Shown here one piece after another: positions 25,379 to 32,471 of a stretch of DNA of 53,164 nt. The notes under the pieces were generated by a model, which was not told the DNA's origin, searched no databases, and was given only the letters and a program-made list of their open reading frames with translations. Position 1 is the stretch's first letter. Every line of letters starts with the position of its first letter. Made by a program: the position numbers and the translations under genes. The stretch spans positions 1 to 53,164 of the forward strand of contig CACYTI010000027.1 in assembly GCA_902777275.1 (NCBI GenBank). Direction: 5' to 3'. The stretch is from an uncultured Ruminococcus sp. (lineage in GTDB: Bacteria > Bacillota > Clostridia > Oscillospirales > Acutalibacteraceae).

Positions 25379-25433
25379 TCGTGTCTATTTTCTGATTGTT
25401 GTGGAAAACTTTTCATTTTTCTATTGACTTTTA

Positions 25434-25663
25434 ATATCCTTAACCAAAAGGTGAGGATACTCAGCCAGAAAAGCCTGCGTGACAGGATACTTATTTATCT
25501 CGGCACCTTACCCAAGGATAAGAACGATTTTGTCAAAATCCCGTTCACAAAAACCGCCCTCGCCGAATATCTCGGTGTAAACCGCAGCGCCCTATCCCGT
25601 GAACTCGGAAGGATGCAGAACGAGGGCTTATTGGTTATTGACGGGAAGAAAATAAAAAGTTGA
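25434..25663 (+). pseudogene. C-terminal fragment of a Crp/Fnr-family regulator
   Basis: 'NQKVRILSQKSLRDRILIYLGTL...KIPFTKTALAEYLGVNRSALSRELGRMQNEGLLVIDGKKI' is the end of the dimerisation helix plus the winged helix-turn-helix of a Crp/Fnr protein. The cyclic-nucleotide-like sensor domain (about 150 residues) is missing. The sequence upstream to the IS end is unrelated and has no ribosome binding site, so it should not be expressed as a working regulator. Confidence 0.85.
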
Positions 25664-25720
25664 ATAAGGCATCCGCAACTGCGCCGAGGTAATTGGCAAG
25701 AATGAAATCATCTGTCAATA

Positions 25721-25758
25721 AAAACTGCCTGCTGATCAGGTTGGTCGGCAGGCGTTTT
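25721..25758 (-). terminator. Terminator of the P-type ATPase operon
   Basis: Minus strand stem GCCTGC (25753-25748) pairs with GCAGGC (25732-25727), then AGTTTTTATT. It lies 7 nt after the stop. Confidence 0.75.
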
Positions 25759-25759
25759 T

Positions 25760-27835
25760 CTATATCAATTTATTTGTACTTAACAATCCGATTCCAAGCG
25801 TTGAGGCGTTATGCAGCATAGCAGTCGTGGTCGGCTGTGCCAAGCCACCGACTCCCAGTGCTATCAGTCCGCCGTTAACGGAGAGGATCGAGCGGTAATT
25901 TCTGCCGATGCGCTTCATCATCGCAGTGCTGAGTTTTCTCAGCGTGACAATGCTGCCCAAATCGTTCTCGGATATCGTGATGTCTGCGATCTCTCTTGCG
26001 ATTGCCGCACCGTTGGAAATGGCGATACCGACGTCTGCCGATGAAAGCGCAGGCGAATCGTTCACGCCGTCGCCGATCATCACCACCGTATTGCCCTTTG
26101 CTTTTTCACTTAAAACAAAACGCGCCTTTTCTTCGGGCAAAACCTCCGCATAGAAGCGGTCAACGCCGACTCTTTCGGCAATCGCCTTTGCCGTATGCTT
26201 GCTGTCGCCTGTCATCATCACGATATTATCAAAGCCGAGCTCCTTGAGCTGCTTCATAACTGTGGGAGCTTCCTCTCTGAGGGGATCTTCGATACAAATG
26301 ACCGCCGCAAGCCAACCGTCAATGGACAAATACAATCTTGAAAATTCGTTTGAGATCGCAAGCAGCTTTTTCTCTGTTCCGAGCGGAACGGCAGAACCTT
26401 TATCCTCAAATACAAAATGATAACTGCCGATCAATACCTCGGCGCCGTCGATCGTAGATTTGACGCCGTGCGCCACCACATACTCGACCTTCGTGTGCAT
26501 TTCATCGTGCTTCAACCCTTTTTCAGCTGCCGCACGGACGACCGCATTGGCGATAGAGTGCGGAAAATGCTCTTCTAAACACGCCGCGATACGCAGCAGC
26601 TCGTCGGGTGTTTTGTCGCAGAAGGACACAACGCTGTGGACAGTGGGGTTTGCCTCGGTGAGCGTTCCGGTCTTGTCAAACACGATCGTGTTCGCCGCAG
26701 CGACTTTTTCCGGAAACTTGCCGCCCTTGACTGTGATACCGTAGGCGTTCGCCTCCCTGATCGCGGACAAAACCGTTACGGGCATGGCAAGCTTTAAAGC
26801 ACAAGAAAAATCGACCATCAGCACGGACAGCGCTTTGGTTGTATTGCGCGTCAGCAGCCATACCAGTGCTGTTCCGAGAAACGTAAACGGGACGAGTCTG
26901 TCGGCGAGGTGTTCCGCCTTGCTTTCCACATTTGATTTCAGCTTTTCTGTTTCCTCGATCATCGAAACGATTTTGTCATAGCGCGTCGAGCCGGCGTTTT
27001 GCGTTACACGGATCGTCAGCTCACCTTCTTCAATCACGGTTCCGGCGTAGACGGTCGCGCCGGCGCTCCTTCGCACAGGCACGCCTTCGCCCGTCAGAGT
27101 GGATTGATTTACCATTGCTTCGCCGCCGCTGACCGTACCGTCAAAAGGGATCATGCTTCCGGCGTTGACAATGATCTCATTGCCGGATTTGATTTCCGAC
27201 GACTTCACCAAAACAGGCTGTCCGTCCGTTTTCAGCCAAACCTTGCCGACATTCAAAGACATACTTCCTGCCAAATCACTGATGGATTTTTTGTGCGTCC
27301 AGTCTTCCAATATCTCGCCGATCTCCAGCAGGAACATCACCGAACCGGCGGTTTTGAAATCGCGTCTGATCAGCGAAACGGTAATAGCTGTCGCGTCCAA
27401 AACAGAAACCTCCAGCTTGCCATTTGACAGACATTTTAATGCTTTCCAAATATACCGCGCGGCTTTGACGGCGAGAATAGCGATACGGATATAGCGCGGA
27501 ATGAAAAACCGCCTGAAATACCGTCCCGCGATCTTCCGCAGCAGCTTGCCTGTGTATTCCTGCTGCAGCTCCCTTGCCGCCGTTACGGACGTGAGCGCGT
27601 GTTCGGGAATCACTGCGGTATCGGGCTCGGTCTGACACAGGAGCCTGATCGCATCCTCTTTGCTGCCCAAATACTCGATCATCAAATCGTTTGTCGCGGG
27701 ATAAACCTTACAGCGTTTGATTTGACGTTCGGCATTCAGCGCGCAAAACAGTTTGTCAAGCTCCAACTGACTGTAGCGGTTCAAAATATGTATCCTCAGC
27801 CGGCCTCGTATCTCGTGAAGTATCTTAAAGTTCAT
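25760..27835 (-). CDS. P1B-type metal-transporting ATPase with an SCA motif
   Basis: 691 residues from ATG 27835, which overlaps the DUF6110 gene by 11 nt; a longer frame starting at 27910 is that gene read in another frame. An N-terminal HMA-like domain (~1-75) without CxxC is followed by membrane helices, the actuator loop 'TLTGEGVPV', and phosphorylation site D387 in DKTGTLT. 'MMTGDSKHTA' and 'GDGVNDSPAL' complete the ATPase core. The ion-path motif is 'SCALKLAMP' (C345) instead of CPC-ALGLATP: Ser replaces the first Cys-Pro unit. This variant occurs in a clostridial subgroup often linked to DUF6110. The metal cannot be named; Mn, Zn or Fe are more likely than Cu. Confidence 0.88.
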   Translation of the reverse strand: MNFKILHEIRGRLRIHILNRYSQLELDKLFCALNAERQIKRCKVYPATNDLMIEYLGSKEDAIRLLCQTEPDTAVIPEHALTSVTAARELQQEYTGKLLRKIAGRYFRRFFIPRYIRIAILAVKAARYIWKALKCLSNGKLEVSVLDATAITVSLIRRDFKTAGSVMFLLEIGEILEDWTHKKSISDLAGSMSLNVGKVWLKTDGQPVLVKSSEIKSGNEIIVNAGSMIPFDGTVSGGEAMVNQSTLTGEGVPVRRSAGATVYAGTVIEEGELTIRVTQNAGSTRYDKIVSMIEETEKLKSNVESKAEHLADRLVPFTFLGTALVWLLTRNTTKALSVLMVDFSCALKLAMPVTVLSAIREANAYGITVKGGKFPEKVAAANTIVFDKTGTLTEANPTVHSVVSFCDKTPDELLRIAACLEEHFPHSIANAVVRAAAEKGLKHDEMHTKVEYVVAHGVKSTIDGAEVLIGSYHFVFEDKGSAVPLGTEKKLLAISNEFSRLYLSIDGWLAAVICIEDPLREEAPTVMKQLKELGFDNIVMMTGDSKHTAKAIAERVGVDRFYAEVLPEEKARFVLSEKAKGNTVVMIGDGVNDSPALSSADVGIAISNGAAIAREIADITISENDLGSIVTLRKLSTAMMKRIGRNYRSILSVNGGLIALGVGGLAQPTTTAMLHNASTLGIGLLSTNKLI

Positions 27836-28121
27836 TTTCTTCGGTCGCCTTGACCGTCTTTTCCGGCTCAAGCTCAAGCTCGACGGGCTTTTCATTTTCC
27901 TCGCGGTCAAGATTGATTTGCTTTGCCTCGGCGTAAATATCCTCGGCGTTCTCCTGAACCGTTGTCACGGTTTTCATCACGCTGTCTTTCGCCCGAAGCG
28001 CTGCCGCTGTGCAGTGTGTGTACGCCTTTTTCGCGTCCTTGCTTGAAAGTACTTTGATGCCTGCCGTGCCGAACAGCACGCCACCCAAAAACAATAATGC
28101 GCCTTTTCCTATTGATGTCAT
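27825..28121 (-). CDS. DUF6110-family protein
   Basis: 98 residues: 'MTSIGKGALLFLGGVLFGTAGIKVLSSKDAKKAYTHCTAAALRAKDSVMKTVTTVQENAEDIYAEAKQIN', a glycine-rich membrane helix followed by an amphipathic helix and an acidic tail. This family commonly sits before P-type ATPases of this type. AGGAGG lies before the ATG; its end overlaps the ATPase start. Probably an accessory membrane protein of the transporter (inference). Confidence 0.85.
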   Translation of the reverse strand: MTSIGKGALLFLGGVLFGTAGIKVLSSKDAKKAYTHCTAAALRAKDSVMKTVTTVQENAEDIYAEAKQINLDREENEKPVELELEPEKTVKATEENEL

Positions 28122-28228
28122 AAGTGATTCCTCCTGTTTTTAGAAAATAACTATGTTTGATCCCGCCGTTTAGGAAGATCGCCGATAAGAGATCGGTTTT
28201 CAAAGGCGGGCGAAAGTGCCCACCGGCA

Positions 28229-28312
28229 CTATTTATGTTTATAGCCTGTGATGAACGTCATTGCCATACAAACGACGGCTGCAAACGCCCAGAATTTGTG
28301 GTGCTTCATCAT
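28229..28312 (-). CDS. 27-residue membrane microprotein, first gene of the ATPase operon
   Basis: ATG-ATG at 28312 preceded by AGGATGTGT; the peptide MMKHHKFWAFAAVVCMAMTF continues ITGYKHK. It is one hydrophobic helix flanked by basic/His ends, and similar microproteins ending in YKHK are, to my memory, found beside DUF6110 genes. It lies in the leader directly after promoter and operators. Too short for proof by sequence alone. Confidence 0.55.
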   Translation of the reverse strand: MMKHHKFWAFAAVVCMAMTFITGYKHK

Positions 28313-28332
28313 ACACATCCTATCCTATACAA

Positions 28333-28354
28333 ATAGTTAGCCCGAGCTAACTAT
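28333..28354. promoter_or_regulatory. Operator ATAGTTAGC-N4-GCTAACTAT
   Basis: Perfect 9-bp inverted repeat with a 4-bp centre in the leader of the P-type ATPase operon, about 40 nt after the predicted transcription start. The core GTTAGC-N4-GCTAAC recurs exactly at 36404-36419 in front of the second metal operon. The TTAG...CTAA form recalls DtxR-family sites (inference). Confidence 0.7.
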
Positions 28355-28369
28355 GTTACAAAAAAGTAA

Positions 28370-28389
28370 AAAATCACCCGGGTGATTTT
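28370..28389. promoter_or_regulatory. 20-bp perfect palindrome at the transcription start
   Basis: AAAATCACCCGGGTGATTTT covers roughly +2 to +21 of the ATPase operon promoter. It may be a second operator or form a hairpin at the extreme 5' end of the mRNA. Confidence 0.65.
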
Positions 28390-28397
28390 CTGCTTCT

Positions 28398-28426
28398 ATT
28401 ATATATTTTCAAGGTGGTTTTGTCAA
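28398..28426 (-). promoter_or_regulatory. Consensus promoter of the P-type ATPase operon
   Basis: Minus strand TTGACA (28426-28421), 17-nt spacer, TATAAT (28403-28398): both hexamers perfect, with two palindromes immediately downstream. Confidence 0.9.
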
Positions 28427-28441
28427 TGGAATACGCCATAA

Positions 28442-28475
28442 AAAAACAAAAACGCTCGAATCAACTGAGCGTTTT
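28442..28475 (-). terminator. Terminator of the large metal ABC operon
   Basis: Minus strand stem AAAACGCTC (28475-28467) pairs with 28457-28449; the trailing arm continues TTTTTG then T-rich. It lies just after the ZIP remnant. Confidence 0.8.
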
Positions 28476-28482
28476 GCTTTTA

Positions 28483-28996
28483 TTATCCTAAAGTGATATC
28501 TAAAATCATCATCAGGGTAAAGCCGAGAGCGAACATCAACACGCCGATATTGGAATGTTCGCCCTCTGACATTTCGGGTATCAGTTCCTCTACAACGACA
28601 TAAATCATAGCCCCTGCCGCAAAGCTGAGTAAATACGGCATGACGGGAACCATCAGACCGGATACAAGAATCGTAACCAATGCGCCAACAGGTTCTACCA
28701 CGCCCGACAAAACACCGCTGAGAAACGCGATCGGTTTGCTCTTTCCCTCAGCGTGGAGAGGCATCGAGATGATCGCCCCTTCGGGAACATTTTGAATCGC
28801 AATTCCGAGAGCGAGCGCTAATGCTCCGCCTGCAGAAATGTCGGCTGAACCCGACAACAAGCCTGCGTACATCACGCCGACCGCCATTCCTTCCGGAATA
28901 TTGTGCAGTGTAACGGCAAGCAGCATCATCGTAGTTTTAGCCAGCACCTCCGAAAATCATACCCTTCGGCATCCAGTTTTTATAATCAGGCTTCAT
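28483..28996 (-). pseudogene. ZIP-family metal transporter with deleted middle
   Basis: The true start at 28996 (AAGGTG upstream) gives MKPDYKNWMPKGMIFGGAG and stops. In another frame from 28947 follows the C-terminal half of a GufA/ZupT-like ZIP protein: 'LHNIPEGMAVGV' (metal-binding helix 4), 'QNVPEGAIISMPL' (helix 5), 'FAAGAMIYVVVEELIPE'. Helices 1-3 and about 100 residues are missing, and the join is out of frame. The remaining 154 codons have no ribosome binding site of their own. Confidence 0.85.
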
Positions 28997-29006
28997 ATTA
29001 TTCACC

Positions 29007-30677
29007 TTATCCTTTCGTTTGTAAGGACAACATTCTGTTGTAAAATCCGTTTTTCTGTTTCAGCTTTTCGGGAGTGCCCTGTTCGTCTGATCTGCCGCCT
29101 TTGATGACTACGATCTTATCCGCTCCCGCAATGGTGCGCATACGGTGAGCGATGATCATAACCGTTTTGTTTTTGATCAGGCGTGAAAGCGACTGCTGGA
29201 TCAGCGTTTCGTTCTCCGCGTCAAGCGAGGCTGTCGCTTCGTCAAGCAGAATAACGGGAGCGTCCTTGAGGAAGGCGCGCGCGATCGAAATTCTCTGGCG
29301 TTCGCCGCCGCTGAGCTTCGCGCCGTTCTCGTCACAGTTGGCGAGCCTTGCGGCGTTCATGACCTCCTCGTCGGTCGCGTCCTTTTTGCCGATGCAAATG
29401 TTTTCCTTAATAGTGTTATTAAAGAGCGTCACATCCTGAAATACGATGGAATAATATTTCAGCAAAGCTTCGGGATCGATGGTTGCAATATCCTCGCCGC
29501 CGAAGGTAATCTTGCCCTTTGTCACATCCCAAAAACGCGCTGCCAAGCGTGATACGGTTGTTTTGCCGCCGCCCGAGGGTCCGATCAGCGCCGTGACCTC
29601 GCCTTGCTTCGCCGTAAAGCAGACGTCGCTGAGAATCATTTCGTCGTCATTATATTCAAAGCCTACGTTTTTGAATTCAATATCAAAGCTTTTGGGTTGG
29701 AAGTCCTGTTTGCCCTCCTGCTTTTTGATGTCGTTCATAGCGTTAGTGCGGTCGATATTCACTTGTGCGGCATTTAACGCGCCGAGGTTGATCAGCGTAC
29801 CCGCCATCGGTTCGTACAGTCTTGAAACGACAAGAAGGAACATAAAGAAGGTGATGACCGTGATCTGCCCTCCGAGAAGCAGTGCGGAGCCGACAAGCGC
29901 GGTCGTGGCGATACCGAATTTCAAAAACATCTGCGCAGGCACAACAAACGCCGCCACGCCTAATTCCGCCGCGATGGATTTTTTCTCATAGTCCTTGATG
30001 ATATCATCCAAACCGTCGATGTATTCCGCTTCGGCGTTGTTGCTTTTTAGGTCGCGCAGCGCTTCGATCCCTTCCTGTACGCCTTCCTCCAGTCTGACTC
30101 TTGTATCATTCTTGCGCTTGTTAAAGATGTTCTGCGTTTTCTTGGACAGTCTGACAGCGAGGAGCGATACGGGAAGCACCCACACCGAAGCAAGCGCCAT
30201 CCGCCAATCAAACGCAAACAGAGAGATCGCTATGATGACGGTTGAGAGGATCGAACCGTAATACTGCGCCGCCTGATGGGAGAAGGTGTGCTCGATCACG
30301 GTACAGTCGTTCAATATCGTCGTCGTGAGGTCGCTCAGATCCTTCTTGCCGAAAAATGACAGCGGCAGCTTGCGCAGCGTTTCGGCGAGGGCGATACGGC
30401 GCACGCCGCTCTCCTTGTAGGTTGAGAAGAAGGTCGCGTTATACTGCCAGAACTGCGTGATGTAAATCAGCAGAAGTGACATTATTATTCCTATGATATA
30501 AAAGAGTATCCTGCCGCTGTTGACGCCGTTATTCAGCATATCTTCGGTCAGAGTATAGAGCAATCCCACCGGGAGCATCAGCACCAAGTCAGATACCGTG
30601 CAGGCGCAGACGGCGCCCCAAAAGCCCTTAGCGCCTTCGCGCGACATCGCGTATTTGCGCATGATTCTTTCAAGCAT
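29007..30677 (-). CDS. ABC exporter half (permease-ATPase) with a deletion before the signature
   Basis: 556 residues from ATG 30677 (a GTG at 30686 is possible; AAGGTGGG fits the ATG better). Six-helix membrane domain, then ATPase: Walker A 'GPSGGGKTT', 'LSGGERQR', Walker B 'VILLDEAT', His-switch 'IAHRMRT'. It pairs with 30670-32457 as a heterodimer of the IrtAB/YbtPQ kind. Just before the signature it reads 'RLANCDENGAKLSGG', where relatives have about 16 more residues (...CDEFV.KLPDGYDT.IGENG..LSGG). An in-frame deletion at about 29327-29333 thus removed part of the helical subdomain, so activity is doubtful. Confidence 0.85.
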   Translation of the reverse strand: MLERIMRKYAMSREGAKGFWGAVCACTVSDLVLMLPVGLLYTLTEDMLNNGVNSGRILFYIIGIIMSLLLIYITQFWQYNATFFSTYKESGVRRIALAETLRKLPLSFFGKKDLSDLTTTILNDCTVIEHTFSHQAAQYYGSILSTVIIAISLFAFDWRMALASVWVLPVSLLAVRLSKKTQNIFNKRKNDTRVRLEEGVQEGIEALRDLKSNNAEAEYIDGLDDIIKDYEKKSIAAELGVAAFVVPAQMFLKFGIATTALVGSALLLGGQITVITFFMFLLVVSRLYEPMAGTLINLGALNAAQVNIDRTNAMNDIKKQEGKQDFQPKSFDIEFKNVGFEYNDDEMILSDVCFTAKQGEVTALIGPSGGGKTTVSRLAARFWDVTKGKITFGGEDIATIDPEALLKYYSIVFQDVTLFNNTIKENICIGKKDATDEEVMNAARLANCDENGAKLSGGERQRISIARAFLKDAPVILLDEATASLDAENETLIQQSLSRLIKNKTVMIIAHRMRTIAGADKIVVIKGGRSDEQGTPEKLKQKNGFYNRMLSLQTKG

Positions 30678-32457
30678 GATCTTCACCCACCTTCCACGAA
30701 ACAGAGGACTGATAATCCTTCCACATCTTTTGATAGATCCCGTTTTCCTTCAACAGCTCGTCATGAACGCCCTGCTCCGATATTCTGCCGTTTTCAAGCA
30801 CGACGATATTGTCGCAGCCCTGAATGGTAGAGAGCCTGTGAGCGATCATGATCACGGTTTTATTCTTTGAAAGCTCCTTAAAGGATCGCTGGACAAGGTA
30901 TTCGTTTTCGGGATCGGCAAAGGCGGTCGCCTCGTCGAGCACGACAATCGGCGCGTCCTTTAGAATTGCGCGAGCGATGGCGATTCGCTGCTGCTCACCG
31001 CCCGAGAGATACACGCCCTTTGCTCCGATAACGGTATTGATGCCGTCGGGGAGCTTTTCGATAATATCCGTACACTGCGCTTTTTCGAGCGCGCGCATGA
31101 CCTCTTGCTCGGTGGCGTTGGGACGCGGCAGCCTGACATTTTCGAGGATAGAACGCTTTAAGAGCCTGCTGTCCTGAAATACATACGACACCGTGTTCAT
31201 CAGCTCTTCTTTGGGAATATCTTTAACGTTAACGCCGCCGATTTTCACCGCGCCGTCCTTTACATCCCAAAAGCGCGCGATAAGACCGGCAGCTGTGGTC
31301 TTTCCGCCGCCCGAAGGTCCGACGAGCGCCAACGAAGTACCGCTTTTCACATCAAACGAAACATTATCCAAGGCGAGATTCTCGCCGTCATAGGAAAAGC
31401 TCACGTTTTCAAACGCAACGGAATAATCGTCGGGTTTTTCACTTTTTCCGCTGTTTTCAAAGGGCTTTCTGTCGAGCACGGAATCAATCCTGTCAAAAGC
31501 GTCCGCTACGGTCATATTGCCCTCGCTCATAAACATGACCCTTTGCATTGTTGTGACGATCACGGGCGTGATGATCACATAGAAAAGGAAGTTGAGGATG
31601 ATATCGCTCGTGACATTCGCTCCGCCGTTTGAAAGTATCAGCGCAAGCGCGATCAGGAAGGCGAACGCGCTGTTGATGAACAGTAAAAAGAACAGCATCG
31701 GCTGACGGCAGCGTTTGGTGTAAGCGATACAAAATTTGTAGTAATTCTGTATGGACGCCTTGAAGCGTGAAAACGAGTGTACCGTCTGACCGAAGGTTTT
31801 TACTACGGGAATACCGCGCACATACTCGACAGCTTCGTTGTTCATATCCTCAAGCGCGTTGTTATAAAGGCGCATATCCTCCTTCATCGCAGGCCCCAGC
31901 ATCTTGCCCATACATAAAAAAGCGAGTATAACGGGCAGGATGGAAACCAGTCCGAACCGCCAGTCAACAACAAACATCATCACGACCATTCCGAGCGGGG
32001 TTGCCACTGCGCCTGCCATATCGGGCAAATTGTGCGCGAGGTAGGTTTCCGCCGCGTTTGATGAATCGTTGATGATTTTGCGGAGCTTGCCGCTTCCCAT
32101 TTCATCCGAAAATCCGAGCGGCAGCTTTGCAATATGACAGAGTAATCTGCCCTTGATATTACTGCCGATTCTGAAAGCACTGACGTGAGAGCACATCAAT
32201 GAGCCAAAATAAATCACGAGCGCTATTGCTGAGAACACAACTGCCATGACGCCGTTGTGCACGATCGAGGTCGCCTTTGAAAAATCGGGCGCGACTTCAA
32301 TCACTTCTCTGATGATAAAGAAGATATACACAAGCGGCAAAAGCGCTGTCAGCGCGCTGAGAAAAGACAGTATCCAAGAGAGATATGTCAGTATTTTATA
32401 GCCACCGGCATATTCCATCAGCCGCGAAAATGGTGATGGTTGTTTTTGTTTTTTCAT
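30670..32457 (-). CDS. ABC exporter half (permease-ATPase), intact
   Basis: 595 residues. Six membrane helices, then 'GPSGGGKTT' Walker A, 'YVFQDSRLL' Q-loop, full-length '[29 protein letters not shown]', 'IVVLDEAT' with Ala-Phe-Ala-Asp after it, and 'IAHRLST'. It is like IrtA/YbtP siderophore importers and related exporters. It overlaps its partner gene. AAAGGA precedes the ATG. The context (DUF3793, HMA, ZIP, metal operator) points to iron or another metal, possibly through a metallophore. Confidence 0.9.
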   Translation of the reverse strand: MKKQKQPSPFSRLMEYAGGYKILTYLSWILSFLSALTALLPLVYIFFIIREVIEVAPDFSKATSIVHNGVMAVVFSAIALVIYFGSLMCSHVSAFRIGSNIKGRLLCHIAKLPLGFSDEMGSGKLRKIINDSSNAAETYLAHNLPDMAGAVATPLGMVVMMFVVDWRFGLVSILPVILAFLCMGKMLGPAMKEDMRLYNNALEDMNNEAVEYVRGIPVVKTFGQTVHSFSRFKASIQNYYKFCIAYTKRCRQPMLFFLLFINSAFAFLIALALILSNGGANVTSDIILNFLFYVIITPVIVTTMQRVMFMSEGNMTVADAFDRIDSVLDRKPFENSGKSEKPDDYSVAFENVSFSYDGENLALDNVSFDVKSGTSLALVGPSGGGKTTAAGLIARFWDVKDGAVKIGGVNVKDIPKEELMNTVSYVFQDSRLLKRSILENVRLPRPNATEQEVMRALEKAQCTDIIEKLPDGINTVIGAKGVYLSGGEQQRIAIARAILKDAPIVVLDEATAFADPENEYLVQRSFKELSKNKTVIMIAHRLSTIQGCDNIVVLENGRISEQGVHDELLKENGIYQKMWKDYQSSVSWKVGEDHA

Positions 32458-32471
32458 AGACTTTTTCCTTT

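Noticed and set aside
27836-27910. 25 extra N-terminal residues of the P-type ATPase
   Set aside because: They are the DUF6110 coding sequence in another frame; the HMA-like domain starts at MNFKILHEIRGRLRIHI.
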